A stretch of DNA of 57,286 nucleotides from Gammaproteobacteria bacterium (GTDB taxonomy: Bacteria; Pseudomonadota; Gammaproteobacteria; Steroidobacterales; Steroidobacteraceae): assembly GCA_027459765.1 (NCBI GenBank), contig DAIDHD010000010.1:1-57286 (forward strand). Reading direction: 5' to 3'. This document shows positions 37,041 through 48,740 of the stretch, piece after piece. Each line of letters opens with the position of its first letter. Position 1 is the first letter of the stretch. Both the position numbers and the translations under genes were made by a program. The notes beneath the pieces are model-generated. The model was not told the origin of the DNA and did not search any database. It saw nothing but the letters and a program-made list of their open reading frames with translations.

Positions 37041-38568
37041 CACGCGTGGGCGCGAGGTAGACCAGTTCGCCGGCGTGGTCGAGCGCCAGATTGTCGTACG
37101 CCTTGGAGCGGAACTCGGCCAGCCGCTGCTCGTCGGCGAGCCGAACCCAGCGCGCCGAGGCGACGTTGATCGGCTCGAACGCGCACTGCACGCCGTACTC
37201 GTCCTGCAGGCGGAACGCCACCACCTCGAATTGCAGCTGGCCGATGGCCCCGAGGATCAGGTCGTTGTTGCGCAACGGCTTGAACAGCTGCGTGGCGCCC
37301 TCCTCGCAAAGCTGCGAGAGCCCCTTCTGCAGCGCCTTCATGCGCAGCGGATCCTTGAGCACGGCGCGCCTGAAGATCTCCGGCGCGAAGTTCGGGATGC
37401 CCGTGAAGGTGAGGTTCTCGCCCTCGGTGAAGGTGTCGCCGATGTTGATCGTGCCGTGGTTGTGCAGGCCGATGATGTCGCCTGCGTACGCCTCCTCGGC
37501 CTGGCTGCGGTCGGCCGCGAGGAAGGTGAGCGCGTCGGCGATGCGCACTTCCTTGCCGAGCCGCACGTGCTTCAGGCGCATGCCGCGCGCGTAGCGCCCG
37601 GAACACAGACGCATGAAGGCGATCCGGTCACGGTGCGCCGGATCCATGTTGGCCTGGATCTTGAACACGAATCCCGTGAGCTTCGCTTCGGACGCCTCGA
37701 CCGGCCGTTGCACCGTCGGCCGCGGCAGCGGCGGCGGTGCGTGCTCGACGAAGGCGCGCAGCAGTTCGCGCACGCCGAAATTGTTGACGGCGGAGCCGAA
37801 AAACACCGGCGTTTGCCGTCCGGCTCGATAGCGCGCCAGATCGAACGCGGGGCTCGCGCCGCGCACGAGTTCCACCTCTTCGAGGAAGCGCTCGTGCCGG
37901 TCGCCGAGGAACTCGCGCGCCTCGTCGCCGGCGAGACCGTCGATCACGGCGTGGCTGCCCGCCCGGCCGCGCTCCTCGGCCACGTAGACGTAGATGCGGT
38001 CCTCCAGCAGGTGATACACGCCGAGCAGGTCACGGCCCATGCCGATGGGCCAGATGACGGGCGCGCACTCGATCTTCAGCACCCGCTCGATTTCGTCGAG
38101 CAGCTCGATCGGCGTCCGGCCCTCGCGGTCGAGCTTGTTGACGAAGGTCATGATGGGCGTGTCGCGCAGACGGCACACCTCCATCAATTTGATCGTGCGC
38201 TCCTCGACGCCCTTGGCGCAGTCGATCACCATCAGCGCCGAGTCGACCGCGGTGAGGGTGCGGTAGGTGTCCTCCGAGAAGTCCTCGTGACCGGGCGTGT
38301 CGAGCAGGTTGACGATGCGCCCCTCGAAGGGGAACTGCATCACCGAGGAGGTGACCGAGATGCCGCGCTGCTGCTCGAGGCGCATCCAGTCCGAGGTGGC
38401 GTGGCGCGTGGCCTTGCGGCCCTTGACGGTGCCGGCCATCTGGATCGCGCCGCCGAACAGCAGGAGCTTCTCGGTGAGCGTGGTCTTGCCCGCGTCCGGG
38501 TGGGAAATGATGGCAAAGGTGCGGCGGCGCGCGATCTCGCGCGCGATGGCGTCGTCTGGGGCGTTCAT
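36967..38568 (-). CDS. prfC: Peptide chain release factor 3
   Basis: This 533-residue translational GTPase recycles RF1 and RF2 from the ribosome. The G motifs are [23 protein letters not shown] and [17 protein letters not shown], and the RF3-specific C-terminal ending is intact. The ATG overlaps the rimI stop by four bases. Its last 74 bases lie opposite the transglutaminase gene; both C-termini look full-length. Confidence 0.96.
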   Translation of the reverse strand: MNAPDDAIAREIARRRTFAIISHPDAGKTTLTEKLLLFGGAIQMAGTVKGRKATRHATSDWMRLEQQRGISVTSSVMQFPFEGRIVNLLDTPGHEDFSEDTYRTLTAVDSALMVIDCAKGVEERTIKLMEVCRLRDTPIMTFVNKLDREGRTPIELLDEIERVLKIECAPVIWPIGMGRDLLGVYHLLEDRIYVYVAEERGRAGSHAVIDGLAGDEAREFLGDRHERFLEEVELVRGASPAFDLARYRAGRQTPVFFGSAVNNFGVRELLRAFVEHAPPPLPRPTVQRPVEASEAKLTGFVFKIQANMDPAHRDRIAFMRLCSGRYARGMRLKHVRLGKEVRIADALTFLAADRSQAEEAYAGDIIGLHNHGTINIGDTFTEGENLTFTGIPNFAPEIFRRAVLKDPLRMKALQKGLSQLCEEGATQLFKPLRNNDLILGAIGQLQFEVVAFRLQDEYGVQCAFEPINVASARWVRLADEQRLAEFRSKAYDNLALDHAGELVYLAPTRVNLELTTERWPEIDFRETRENLAA

Positions 38569-39053
38569 TGGGGGTCTTGGTTCAGGAGGCGGCGCAGGAC
38601 CAGTGCGTCCTCGCGGCCGCCGACGGCTTGATAATAGGCGCGGCGGACCCCCACCTGCTCGAAAAAGAGCGAGTGGTAGAGCCGTATCGCGACGAGATTC
38701 GAGGGTCTGACCTCGAGGAAGGCTTCGCGCATACCGGCGGCGCGCGCGCGCTCGATCAGGTAGTTGAGCAGACCGCGGGCGAGCCCGCGGTCACGATGGT
38801 CGGGATGCACGCACAGGTTCAACACGTGCGCCTCGCCCGCCCCCATCGACATGATGGCGTAGCCGGCGGTTTCGCCGTCGACTTCGACGACGCGGCAGAC
38901 GTACCCGACCCGCAGACAGTCGCGGAAAACGCCCTCGCTCCACGGGAACTGGTACGCGAGGCGCTCGATAGCCACGACCGACGGCACGTCCAGCTCGTGC
39001 ATCGGCCGGATCTGCGCCGGCGCGGGGCTCCACTCGCGCGTCACGCTAGCCAC
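38565..39053 (-). CDS. rimI: Ribosomal-protein S18 alanine N-acetyltransferase
   Basis: This 162-residue GNAT enzyme shows the acetyl-CoA-binding segment [22 protein letters not shown], preceded by [10 protein letters not shown] and followed by [29 protein letters not shown]. The conserved [13 protein letters not shown] ending ([10 protein letters not shown]) is the RimI hallmark. It lies between the uracil-DNA glycosylase and prfC in a tightly packed operon. Chromosomal position and sequence are both typical; the target ribosomal S18 is known only for the family. Confidence 0.9.
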   Translation of the reverse strand: MASVTREWSPAPAQIRPMHELDVPSVVAIERLAYQFPWSEGVFRDCLRVGYVCRVVEVDGETAGYAIMSMGAGEAHVLNLCVHPDHRDRGLARGLLNYLIERARAAGMREAFLEVRPSNLVAIRLYHSLFFEQVGVRRAYYQAVGGREDALVLRRLLNQDPQ

Positions 39054-39062
39054 TTGCCCGCC

Positions 39063-39785
39063 TCAGCCACGGCCGAATACCTCGCGGGCGAACTTCAAGT
39101 CCTCCCACGCCTTGCGCTTGTCGCCGGGGGTGCGCAACAGGTAGGCGGGGTGATAGGTGGCAACCAGAGGCACCCGCGCGGCGCCAAAGCCATGTACCTG
39201 CCCGCGCAGGCGCGCGAGCGGCGCCTGGGTCTTCAGCAGGTTCTGGGCGGCGATGCGTCCGACGGCGAGCATGATCCGGGGCCGGATCAGCGCGATCTGC
39301 CGCTCCAGATATGGCAGACAGCAATCGACCTCCGCGACGGCGGGATCGCGATTGCCGGGCGGGCGGCACTTGAGCACGTTGGCGATGTAGACGCTCTGAC
39401 GATCGAGCCCGATCGCGCGCAGCATCGAGTTCAGCAACTGTCCCGCGCGGCCGACGAAGGGCTCGCCGCGCGCGTCCTCCTCGGCTCCCGGGGCCTCGCC
39501 CACGACCAGCCACTCGGCGCTCGGATTGCCGACACCGAAGACGGTCTGCGTACGCGTCTTGGCCAAGCCGCAGGCCGTGCACGCGGCGACGCGCTCGCGC
39601 AGCGCGGGAAAATCGAGATCCTCCAGGCCGCCCGCGGCCATCGCGGCAGGCTGCGCCGCGGCGACGACCATCGGCGCGGACGTGGCCGGCGCGGGCATGG
39701 CCGGCGCGGCCGCGGGCAGTCGCCGCCGCACCCAGGTGTCGATCCCCAGGGCGGCGAGATACTCGTTACGCCGCGAGCCGCTCAT
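39063..39785 (-). CDS. Uracil-DNA glycosylase, family 4/5 (Fe-S type)
   Basis: This 240-residue DNA-repair enzyme excises uracil from DNA. The catalytic motif is [22 protein letters not shown] and the C-terminal motif TYHPAYLLR. The expected Fe-S cysteines are present: two in ACTACGL, one in [13 protein letters not shown] and one in the following CCLPYLE. An N-terminal Ala/Pro-rich linker of about 40 residues (residues 20-55) is unusual. The ATG overlaps pssA by four bases; the longer frame upstream lies inside pssA. Confidence 0.92.
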   Translation of the reverse strand: MSGSRRNEYLAALGIDTWVRRRLPAAAPAMPAPATSAPMVVAAAQPAAMAAGGLEDLDFPALRERVAACTACGLAKTRTQTVFGVGNPSAEWLVVGEAPGAEEDARGEPFVGRAGQLLNSMLRAIGLDRQSVYIANVLKCRPPGNRDPAVAEVDCCLPYLERQIALIRPRIMLAVGRIAAQNLLKTQAPLARLRGQVHGFGAARVPLVATYHPAYLLRTPGDKRKAWEDLKFAREVFGRG

Positions 39786-40612
39786 GCGGACGGCGGCGGC
39801 GCCGCGGGCAGTTCCGGGGGTACGGCGGGCGGCGCTGCGCCCGGCGGCGCGGCCGGGGGACGCGCACGCTTGCGCAGCTTGCGATATGCCCAGATCACCG
39901 GCGCCGACGCCGCATAGCAGCCGAACAGCAGCAGCAGGGCCGCCGGCGGATGCAGGAAGAGCAGCAGAAAGCCAAGTGGCACCAGCAGGATGTAGCGAAA
40001 GCGCACCCGCGCGCTGGTGTCCACCTGCTTGAAGCTGTAGAAGGGGAAGCGACTGATCATCAGCGCTCCCACCGACGCGGTGACCAGGAAGGCGAGCAGG
40101 AGTCCGGGCAGGCCCACCTGCACCCGGTCGCTGGCGAGCCAAACCAGCGCGGCCACGACGGCGGCGGCCGACGGACTCGGCAGTCCCTCGAAGTAGCTCT
40201 TGTCCTGGGTGGCGGCACGGGAGTTGAATCGCGCCAGCCGCAGAGCCGCCGCGGCGGCGTAGAAGAAGCACACCAGCCAGCCGATCCGGCGCCACAGCGG
40301 ACCATACTCGGAGATGCGCGCCACCCCCCACTGGTAGGTGACGATGGCCGGGGCGATGCCGAAGGAGACCATGTCGGACAGGCTGTCGTATTCCTTGCCG
40401 AACGCGCTCTCGGTGTGGGTCCAGCGCGCCACGCGCCCGTCCAGGCCGTCGAACAGCATGGCGATGAACACGGCGACGCCGGCGAGCTCGAACTTCTGGT
40501 CGATGGCCGCGACGGCGGCGTAGAAACCCGAGAACAGCGCGCCCGTGGTGAGCAGGTTGGGCAACCAGTACACGCCCCGAGGGCGCGCCGACTCATTTTC
40601 CGGGGCGCTCAT
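39782..40612 (-). CDS. pssA: CDP-diacylglycerol-serine O-phosphatidyltransferase
   Basis: This 276-residue inner-membrane enzyme makes phosphatidylserine from CDP-diacylglycerol and serine, the route to phosphatidylethanolamine. The CDP-alcohol phosphotransferase signature is intact in [28 protein letters not shown]. About six to eight membrane spans follow. The C-terminal 35 residues form a Pro/Ala-rich tail ([16 protein letters not shown]), absent from most homologues. It is first in the pssA-UDG-rimI-prfC operon. There is no Shine-Dalgarno sequence; TATCAT lies seven bases before the ATG. Confidence 0.93.
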   Translation of the reverse strand: MSAPENESARPRGVYWLPNLLTTGALFSGFYAAVAAIDQKFELAGVAVFIAMLFDGLDGRVARWTHTESAFGKEYDSLSDMVSFGIAPAIVTYQWGVARISEYGPLWRRIGWLVCFFYAAAAALRLARFNSRAATQDKSYFEGLPSPSAAAVVAALVWLASDRVQVGLPGLLLAFLVTASVGALMISRFPFYSFKQVDTSARVRFRYILLVPLGFLLLFLHPPAALLLLFGCYAASAPVIWAYRKLRKRARPPAAPPGAAPPAVPPELPAAPPPSA

Positions 40613-40619
40613 GCCCCGA

Positions 40620-40625
40620 ATGATA
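40620..40625 (-). promoter_or_regulatory. -10 box (TATCAT) of pssA, leaderless start
   Basis: The minus-strand TATCAT has one mismatch to consensus and is seven bases before the pssA ATG, so transcription should begin at or one base before the start codon. It lies 14 bases from the proS -10 box. Confidence 0.55.
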
Positions 40626-40639
40626 GCAGGGGCCTGATG

Positions 40640-40645
40640 TAAGAT
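40640..40645 (+). promoter_or_regulatory. -10 box (TAAGAT) of proS, near-leaderless start
   Basis: TAAGAT lies eight bases before the proS ATG at 40654 and no ribosome site is present. The whole pssA-proS gap is 41 bases, so the -35 region of each promoter overlaps the -10 or start of the other. Confidence 0.5.
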
Positions 40646-40653
40646 ACGCGGTC

Positions 40654-42363
40654 ATGCGCCTATCCCAATACCCCATATCGACCCTGAAGGAAGTCCCGGC
40701 CGACGCGGAAGTAGTCAGCCACCAGCTGATGCTGCGTGCCGGCATGATCCGCCGCCTGGCGGCGGGCCTGTACACGTGGCTGCCGCTCGGCCTGCGAACG
40801 CTGCGCAAGGTGGAGCGGGTCGTGCGCGAGGAGATGGACCGCGCGGGTGCGCTCGAATTGGTTATGCCCACCATCCAGCCCGCCGAGCTGTGGAAGGAGT
40901 CGGGACGCTGGAGCAAGTACGGGCCGGAGCTGCTGCGCCTCAAGGACCGTCACGACCGGGACTTCGCGTACGGACCGACCCACGAAGAAGTCATCACCGA
41001 CCTCGCGCGCCGTGAGCTGCGCAGCTACCGCCAGCTGCCGGTCAATTTCTATCAGATCCAGATCAAGTTCCGCGACGAGATCCGGCCGCGCTTCGGCGTG
41101 ATGCGTGCGCGCGAGTTCCTGATGAAGGACGCCTATTCCTTCCACGCCGACGAGGCGAGTCTGCGCGAGGGCTACCGCGCCATGTACGACGCCTACACGC
41201 GCATCTTCACGCGCCTCGGCCTGAAGTTCCGCGCCGTGCAGGCCGACGCCGGCAGCATCGGCGGCAACGCGTCGCAGGAATTCCACGTGCTGGCGGAATC
41301 CGGCGAGGACGCCATCGCCTTCTCGGACGCGGACGACTACGCCGCGAACGTGGAGCTCGCCCCGGCGCTCGCGCCGGCGACACCCCGACCCGCGCCGGGC
41401 GCGCCGCTGCTGCGCGTCGACACGCCGGGCGCGCACACCATCGCCGAACTCGCCGCCTTCCTCGGCGTGCCCGCGGCCCGGTGCGTCAAGACGCTGCTGG
41501 TCGACGGGGCCGACGGCGGCGTGGTGGCGATCGTCCTGCGCGGCGATCACGAGTTGAACGCGGTCAAGGCCCAGAAACTGCCGGGCGTGGCCTCCCCGCT
41601 GCGCATGGCGAGCGCCGCCAACGTGCGCGCGGCCACCGGCTGCGAACCCGGTTCGATCGGGCCGATCGGCCTCGAGGTGCCGCTGTACGTCGACCACGGC
41701 GCCGCCCACCTCGCGGATTTCGTCTGCGGCGCCAACGTCCACGACGTGCACTACACCGGTGCGAACTGGGGCCGCGATCTGCCCGAGCCGCGGACCGTCG
41801 ACGTGCGCAACGTGCAGAAGGGGGATCCGAGCCCGAGCGGACGCGGCACGCTCGACATCGCGCGCGGCATCGAGGTCGGCCACATCTTCCAGCTCGGGCG
41901 CCTGTACAGCGAAGCGATGCGCGCCACGGTGCTCGACGAGCAAGGCAAGGAAATCGTGCCCTTCATGGGCTGCTACGGCATCGGCGTGACCCGCGTGGTG
42001 GCGGCGGCGATCGAACAGAACCACGACGCCAACGGCATCTGCTGGCCGGACGCCATCGCGCCCTTCCAGGTGGTGCTGGTGCCGCTCAACGCGGAGAAGT
42101 CGGCCGAGGTGCGCGCCGCCGCGGAGGCGCTCTACGCACAGTTCGCGGCCGCCGGCTTCGACGTTCTGCTCGACGACCGCGACGCGCGACCGGGCGTGAA
42201 GTTCGCCGACTCGGAACTCATCGGCATTCCGCACCGGATCGTCATCGGCGAACGCTCCTTGAAGGCCGGTCGCGTCGAGTACCGGCACCGGCGCGACAGC
42301 GCGGCAACCGAGATCGGCCGCGACGAGGCGGTGGCGTTCGTGAGGTCGCGTTCCACGGCCTGA
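40654..42363 (+). CDS. proS: Prolyl-tRNA synthetase
   Basis: This 569-residue class II enzyme charges tRNA-Pro and contains the bacterial editing insertion. Class II motif 2 is [20 protein letters not shown] with [26 protein letters not shown], and motif 3 is [20 protein letters not shown]. The INS editing domain spans about residues 230-390. The anticodon-binding domain is present at the C-terminus. Length matches the E. coli type. It is followed by an SLT-domain gene. Confidence 0.97.
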   Translation: MRLSQYPISTLKEVPADAEVVSHQLMLRAGMIRRLAAGLYTWLPLGLRTLRKVERVVREEMDRAGALELVMPTIQPAELWKESGRWSKYGPELLRLKDRHDRDFAYGPTHEEVITDLARRELRSYRQLPVNFYQIQIKFRDEIRPRFGVMRAREFLMKDAYSFHADEASLREGYRAMYDAYTRIFTRLGLKFRAVQADAGSIGGNASQEFHVLAESGEDAIAFSDADDYAANVELAPALAPATPRPAPGAPLLRVDTPGAHTIAELAAFLGVPAARCVKTLLVDGADGGVVAIVLRGDHELNAVKAQKLPGVASPLRMASAANVRAATGCEPGSIGPIGLEVPLYVDHGAAHLADFVCGANVHDVHYTGANWGRDLPEPRTVDVRNVQKGDPSPSGRGTLDIARGIEVGHIFQLGRLYSEAMRATVLDEQGKEIVPFMGCYGIGVTRVVAAAIEQNHDANGICWPDAIAPFQVVLVPLNAEKSAEVRAAAEALYAQFAAAGFDVLLDDRDARPGVKFADSELIGIPHRIVIGERSLKAGRVEYRHRRDSAATEIGRDEAVAFVRSRSTA

Positions 42364-42377
42364 AGGGGGCGTCGGCA

Positions 42378-42968
42378 TTGCGAAGCGGTTTTCCCGCGGT
42401 TCCTGCCGTCGCGCTCTGGGTGCTGTTGGGCGCCGCGACCGCACTCGCCCAGGGCGCCGCGGCCCCGCAGCGCGATCCGGAGCTCAAGGACCTGCTGCAG
42501 CGGCTCATGGGCCGGCCGGACTGCTTCGCCGACAAGTACGACCGCGAGGTCTGGTACAAGACCATGGAGCCGCGGCTGACGCGGTTCGTCGCCGATCACG
42601 CGACCCGCGTCGACATCCTCGAGCACGTCTATTGCGAGGCGAAGCGCGATCCGGCGCTGCCGCTGCCGCCCGACCTCGTGCTGGCGCTGATCGAAGTGGA
42701 GAGCCGCTTCGACCCCTGGGCGGTCTCCTCGAGCGGCGCCGTCGGGCTCATGCAGGTGATGCCCTTCTGGCCGCGCCAGCTCGGAGTGGAGAATCAGCTG
42801 GTGCGCGTCGCGCCCAACATTCGCATGGGCTGCGAGATCCTGCGCTACTACCTGCGGGTAGAGCACCACGACTGGCGCCGGGCGCTGGCGCGCTACAACG
42901 GCAGCGTCGGCCGCGACGGCTACCCCGCGCTGGTGATGCAGCACTGGCAGCGGGTCTGGCGCTTCTGA
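42378..42968 (+). CDS. Lytic transglycosylase (SLT domain)
   Basis: This 196-residue periplasmic enzyme starts at a TTG (42378) after an AAGGGGG ribosome site (42363-42369). A signal peptide covers about residues 1-23. The SLT domain contains the catalytic glutamate, Glu108, in IEVESRFDPWAVSSSGAVGLMQVMP. The C-terminal ALARYNGSVGRDGYP matches the cleavage-pocket motif. It cuts peptidoglycan glycan strands to anhydro-muropeptides. It lies 14 bases after proS, probably co-transcribed, and is convergent with the acylphosphatase gene. Confidence 0.9.
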   Translation: MRSGFPAVPAVALWVLLGAATALAQGAAAPQRDPELKDLLQRLMGRPDCFADKYDREVWYKTMEPRLTRFVADHATRVDILEHVYCEAKRDPALPLPPDLVLALIEVESRFDPWAVSSSGAVGLMQVMPFWPRQLGVENQLVRVAPNIRMGCEILRYYLRVEHHDWRRALARYNGSVGRDGYPALVMQHWQRVWRF

Positions 42969-42972
42969 ACGA

Positions 42973-43266
42973 TCAGCGGATCTCGAAGCCCGACGGCGGC
43001 GGGCCTTCGGCGCCGGGAGGCAGTTCGGTCACGGCCGCCACGCGGGCGCGGGGAGGTCCGTGGCCGAGCCACGCCCGCAGCGCCTCGACCGCCTCAGCGG
43101 CGCCGGCTGCCAGCACCTCCACCGAGCCATCGGACAGGTTGCGCACGAACCCTTTGACGCCGAGCCGCTCCGCCTCGATGCGCGTGCCGTGGCGGAAGTA
43201 GACGCCCTGTACGCGACCGGTGACGCGAAATCGGCGGCTGACGGGGGCGGCCGCGTCGACGCTCAC
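42973..43266 (-). CDS. acyP: Acylphosphatase
   Basis: This 97-residue enzyme hydrolyses acyl phosphates. It contains VTGRVQGVYFRHGTRIEAERLGVKGFVRNLSDGSVEV, with the catalytic arginine and asparagine of the family. The GTG start at 43266 follows an AGGAG site that overlaps the end of the upstream lipoprotein gene. The longer frame upstream is not coding. Confidence 0.9.
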   Translation of the reverse strand: MSVDAAAPVSRRFRVTGRVQGVYFRHGTRIEAERLGVKGFVRNLSDGSVEVLAAGAAEAVEALRAWLGHGPPRARVAAVTELPPGAEGPPPSGFEIR

Positions 43267-43274
43267 GACCGCTC

Positions 43275-44672
<1,398 letters not shown>

Positions 44673-45311
44673 AGGGCACCGTGAGCCGGCGCTGCGCGCT
44701 GAGCGAGGCCTCGTCGAGCGCGTCGAGCACCGCGATCAGCGACTTCAGGTCCCGCGGCAGCCGCCGCAACAGGTAATCGGCCGTCTCCGCCGGCAGATCC
44801 AGGCCGCGGCGCGCTGCGTGCAGCTTGAGCGCGGCGGCGCGGTCCGCGTCGTCGAGTTCGCGCACTTGATAGACCACGCAGGCGGTGGCGCGCGAGGCGA
44901 GATCCGGCAGGCGCCAGTCGACGGCACGGGGAGCGGCGCGCGCCGCGAACACCAGACGCGTGCCGTGTTCCGCGGCCTCGTTGAACAGCCGGAAAAGCGC
45001 CCGCTCCCAGTCCGGATCGCCCGCGACCTGGTCGGCGTCGTCGAGGCACACGAGCGCCGACCCCTCGAATCCCTGCAACGCGTCCGGCGGCAGCGCAGCC
45101 GCCCGGTCGAGCGGAAAGTAGGCCGCGCCGGCGCCGCGTGCCGCGCAGGCGGCCTGCAGCAGATGCGTCTTGCCGGTGCCCTGCGCCCCCCAGAGCCAGA
45201 GCGGCGCGCGGCCTTCGCCGCGCAGCGCCGCGAGCGCCTCGCCGTTCGGTCCCGGCGCGTAGCTGTCGAAGAGCGCGTCCGCCCGCAGGCGCACGCCGAG
45301 CGGCAATTGCC

Positions 45312-45899
45312 TCATGGCCGCCGGACCGAGCCGGCGCCGGTCGCACGCGCCTCCTGGGAGGCGCGCATCGCGAGCTCGCCGTAGGCGAGCACGTAGTCGA
45401 TGCCGCTCAGCACCACGGTGACGAAGGTCAGCGCGCCGATGGCGGTGAGCGCGGCGGCGGGCCAGCCGTACTGCGCGCAGCCGACGGCGGCGAGCACGAA
45501 CGAGATCTGGCAGAAGGTGTTGAACTTGCTCACCCGCGAGGGGCGCACCGAGAACGGCCCGACGTGAACGCGGTACGCGGCCGAGCCCAGCACCAGCACG
45601 GCGTCGCGGGCGATCACCGCGACCACCAGCCACAGCGGCGCGAGGCCGAGCCACGCGAGCGTCGCAAACGTGGTCGCGAGCATGAGTTTGTCGGCGGCCG
45701 GATCGAGCACCGCGCCGAGGGCGCTGCGCCAGCCGAAACGCTTGGCGAGCCAGCCGTCGAGGCCGTCGGACACCGCCGCCACCGCGAACAGGGCGAGCGT
45801 CGCGGCGAAACGGCGGTGCGCGAGCTCCCACGCGATCGGAACCGCCAGGAAGATGCGCAGCGTGCTGATGAGGTTGGGCAGGTGCCGCAGTCCGCGCAC
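45312..45899 (-). CDS. CDP-alcohol phosphatidyltransferase (PgsA-like)
   Basis: This 195-residue membrane protein carries the CDP-alcohol phosphotransferase motif SDGLDGWLAKRFGWRSALGAVLDPAADKL. It lies between DUF2066 and hda, a common gammaproteobacterial order, and is PgsA-related, though the alcohol substrate is not certain. The GTG at 45899 follows the DUF2066 stop by four bases; the open frame upstream is not coding. Confidence 0.87.
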   Translation of the reverse strand: MRGLRHLPNLISTLRIFLAVPIAWELAHRRFAATLALFAVAAVSDGLDGWLAKRFGWRSALGAVLDPAADKLMLATTFATLAWLGLAPLWLVVAVIARDAVLVLGSAAYRVHVGPFSVRPSRVSKFNTFCQISFVLAAVGCAQYGWPAAALTAIGALTFVTVVLSGIDYVLAYGELAMRASQEARATGAGSVRRP

Positions 45900-45903
45900 G
45901 GGC

Positions 45904-46908
45904 TCACCGCCGCAGACTGTAGCGCTGCACGCCGTCCTCGGTGCCGCCGGATGCGGGCAGAAACCGTCCACTGAGGCGCAACGCGCGCGCCAGCGAATCC
46001 GCGCCGCCGCGGGCGCTGACCGAGAAGCGGGCCGTGTCACCCGTGAAACCCGTCAGGGCGACCTGCGACACGGCCGCGAGCGAGCGCAGGTAGCTCTCCA
46101 CGCCGGCGAAATCGGTGAGGTTGCCGATGCCGGCCACCTCGATGTCCACGGGCGCGAGCGCGCCGCTCGCCGCGAATACGGCGGCATAGGCATCGGCGGC
46201 CCGGTTGACGCCCTCGACCGCGCCCGCGAAGTCACTGGCCCGGTCACCGTACACGAACGTCCAGCGCACCGCGGCAGTCGCGCCGCCGCCGGACGCGCGT
46301 CCGGCGAGAACCGCGTCGGCATCGAGGCTGCGCGCCAGCTCGCCGAGCGCGGTGCCCGCGGCCGCGCCCGCGGCGTCGGGGTGCAGGCGCTGCACGTCCT
46401 GTGCGCTGGGCCAGAGCAGCGGGATGCCGCGCGCGCTGGCCGCGGCGTCGACCGCGGCCTTGAGCTCGGAGGGGTCGTCGGCAGTGACCACCGCGCCGCT
46501 CGGCAGGGTTAGCCACACCGCGGTGAGCGGCCGGTCCACGCCCCAGACCGGTTCGCCGTTCTGGACCAGCCAGCGCTCCAGGGCGGGGCCATCGAAGGTC
46601 ACGGCGAGCGTGCCGTCGGGACGGGCCTGGTACTGCTGCACGTAGCGACGCGCGCTCGCGAGCAGCGGCCCGAGCGCTGCGTCCTCCTCGATACTGCGCC
46701 GCCCCGTGACCCGCACCAGCACCGTGCGCAGGGCCGCCTCGAAGGCGGCGTTCTGCGCCGCCTCCGAGCGGTCCGCAAGGGGTGCGGACGCCTCGTAGAC
46801 GTCGGTCCGGGTGAGCGCGCCGCACGGCCCGGCGGCCGCCAGGAACACGAGACCGAGCGCGAACCCGAGGGCCGCCGCCCCGGGGCGAATGCCGCCGAAT
46901 GCTGTCAT
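45904..46908 (-). CDS. DUF2066 periplasmic protein
   Basis: This 334-residue exported protein has a signal peptide (about residues 1-31) and the DUF2066 start [27 protein letters not shown]. Repeated [10 protein letters not shown] and [21 protein letters not shown] stretches are family-typical. DUF2066 genes are linked to purM and hda in gammaproteobacteria; the protein's activity is unknown. It is divergent from purM. Confidence 0.87.
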   Translation of the reverse strand: MTAFGGIRPGAAALGFALGLVFLAAAGPCGALTRTDVYEASAPLADRSEAAQNAAFEAALRTVLVRVTGRRSIEEDAALGPLLASARRYVQQYQARPDGTLAVTFDGPALERWLVQNGEPVWGVDRPLTAVWLTLPSGAVVTADDPSELKAAVDAAASARGIPLLWPSAQDVQRLHPDAAGAAAGTALGELARSLDADAVLAGRASGGGATAAVRWTFVYGDRASDFAGAVEGVNRAADAYAAVFAASGALAPVDIEVAGIGNLTDFAGVESYLRSLAAVSQVALTGFTGDTARFSVSARGGADSLARALRLSGRFLPASGGTEDGVQRYSLRR

Positions 46909-46943
46909 GGTGCGATCGTCAATAGCCGCCGAATGGCATCGTG

Positions 46944-46949
46944 TAAAAT
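46944..46949 (+). promoter_or_regulatory. Candidate -10 box (TAAAAT) of purM
   Basis: TAAAAT has one mismatch to consensus and would give purM a leader of about 65 bases carrying a standard AAGGA ribosome site. On the minus strand the same bases read TATTTT, which could serve DUF2066. The region is the only AT-rich part of the 111-base divergent gap. Confidence 0.5.
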
Positions 46950-47019
46950 ACCACAGGCGGCAAATTCGCCGCGCCGCCGCGATCTTGGCGTCGCATCGCC
47001 CCCTTCCCAAGGAACCCGC

Positions 47020-48051
47020 ATGAATACCGGAGCGCCCGTCACTTACCGCGACTCCGGCGTCGACATAGACGCCGGGGACGAGTTGGTCGAACGCATCAAG
47101 CCGAAGGTCGCGCGCTCGATGCGCCGCGAGGTGCTCGGCGGACTCGGCGGATTCGGGGCGCTGGTCGAAGTGCCGCTGGACCGCTACCGGCGGCCGGTGC
47201 TCGTCTCGGGCACCGACGGCGTCGGCACCAAGCTCCGGCTCGCGATCGACTCGGGGCGCCACGACGGCATCGGCATCGACCTCGTCGCCATGTGCGCGAA
47301 CGACGTGGTGGTGCAAGGCGCCGAACCGCTGTTCTTCCTCGACTACTACGCCACCGGCAAGCTCGACGTGGGCGTCGGCGAACGCGTGGTCGCTGGCATC
47401 GTCGAGGGGTGCGTGCGCGCCGGCTGCGCGCTGGTCGGCGGCGAGACGGCCGAGATGCCGGGCATGTATCACGGCGCGGACTACGACCTCGCCGGCTTCT
47501 GCGTCGGCATCGTCGAGCGCGACGCCATCATCGACGGTTCGCGCACCGGCGCCGGGGACGTGATCCTCGGCCTGCCCTCCTCCGGGCCGCACTCCAACGG
47601 CTTCTCCCTGATACGCAAGATCGTCGAGGTGAGCGGAGAACCCCTCGACGCGCCCCTCGAGGGCGTGCCGCTGATCGAGCGCCTGCTCGAACCCACGCGC
47701 ATATACGTCAAGCCGCTGCTCGCGCTGCTCGCCGCCCTGCCGGTGCACGGCATGGCGCACATCACGGGCGGAGGCCTCGTGGACAATCTGCCGCGAGTCC
47801 TGCCCGACGGCCTGGAGGCGGTGCTCGACCCGAAGTCGTGGCGGCGCGGCCCGCTGTTCGAGTGGCTGCAATCGCGCGGCCGGGTCACGGACACCGAGAT
47901 GCACCGCGTCTTCAACTGCGGGATCGGCATGACGGTGCAGGTCGCCGCGGCCAACGCCGGACGCGCCATCGAGGTGCTGCGCGCCGCCGGACAGGAGGCG
48001 CTGGTCATCGGCGAGATCCGCAGCGGCTCGCGGGGCGTCGTGATCTCGTGA
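47020..48051 (+). CDS. purM: Phosphoribosylformylglycinamidine cyclo-ligase
   Basis: This 343-residue enzyme makes AIR in purine synthesis. The family segments are [40 protein letters not shown], and [24 protein letters not shown]. An AAGGA site lies seven bases before the ATG. Overlaps purN by four bases (GTGA). Order purM-purN is standard. Confidence 0.97.
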   Translation: MNTGAPVTYRDSGVDIDAGDELVERIKPKVARSMRREVLGGLGGFGALVEVPLDRYRRPVLVSGTDGVGTKLRLAIDSGRHDGIGIDLVAMCANDVVVQGAEPLFFLDYYATGKLDVGVGERVVAGIVEGCVRAGCALVGGETAEMPGMYHGADYDLAGFCVGIVERDAIIDGSRTGAGDVILGLPSSGPHSNGFSLIRKIVEVSGEPLDAPLEGVPLIERLLEPTRIYVKPLLALLAALPVHGMAHITGGGLVDNLPRVLPDGLEAVLDPKSWRRGPLFEWLQSRGRVTDTEMHRVFNCGIGMTVQVAAANAGRAIEVLRAAGQEALVIGEIRSGSRGVVIS

Positions 48052-48740
48052 GCGATCCGGGCGCCGCGGCGGCAGACGGACGGGCGCAACCGCTCGCCGT
48101 CGTCGTGCTCATCTCGGGGCGCGGCAGCAACATGCAGGCGCTGATCGAGGCGAGCCGCGATCCGGCGCTGCGCTTTCGGGTGGCACGGGTGTTCTCCGAC
48201 AAGGCGTCCGCGCCCGGGCTGGAAGCGGCGCGCCGCCTGGGCGTGCCCGCCGAAGCCCTGGTGGCCGCGGGCCGCGAGCGCGCCGACTTCGACCGCGAAC
48301 TCGCCGAGCGCATCGAGCGCGAGCAGCCCGCGCTGATCGCCATGGCTGGATTCATGCGCATCCTGAGCGCGCCTTTCATCGAGCGCTTCGCGGGGCGGAT
48401 GCTCAACATCCATCCGTCGCTGCTGCCCAGGTATCCGGGATTGCGCACCCACGCGCGCGCGCTCGCCGCCGGCGACCGCGAGCACGGCGCCACCGTGCAC
48501 TTCGTCACGGAGACGCTCGACGGCGGTCCGGCGGTGCTGCAGGCGCGCGTGCCGGTACGCGCGGATGACGACGAAGCGCGGCTCGCCGCGCGCGTGCTCG
48601 CCTGCGAGCACCGCATCTACCCGCTCGCCGTGCGCTGGTTCTGCGAGGGCCGGCTGCGTCAGCACGCCGGCCGCGCCTGGTTCGACGGCGCGCCGCTCGA
48701 CGCGCCGCTGCAGTACGAGGACCTGCGCCCGTGCGCGTGA
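48048..48740 (+). CDS. purN: Phosphoribosylglycinamide formyltransferase
   Basis: This 230-residue GART transfers a formyl group from 10-formyl-THF to GAR. It contains [32 protein letters not shown] and the catalytic [18 protein letters not shown]. The GTG start overlaps purM; about 15 residues precede the normal N-terminus. Next gene overlaps its end. Confidence 0.96.
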   Translation: MSDPGAAAADGRAQPLAVVVLISGRGSNMQALIEASRDPALRFRVARVFSDKASAPGLEAARRLGVPAEALVAAGRERADFDRELAERIEREQPALIAMAGFMRILSAPFIERFAGRMLNIHPSLLPRYPGLRTHARALAAGDREHGATVHFVTETLDGGPAVLQARVPVRADDDEARLAARVLACEHRIYPLAVRWFCEGRLRQHAGRAWFDGAPLDAPLQYEDLRPCA

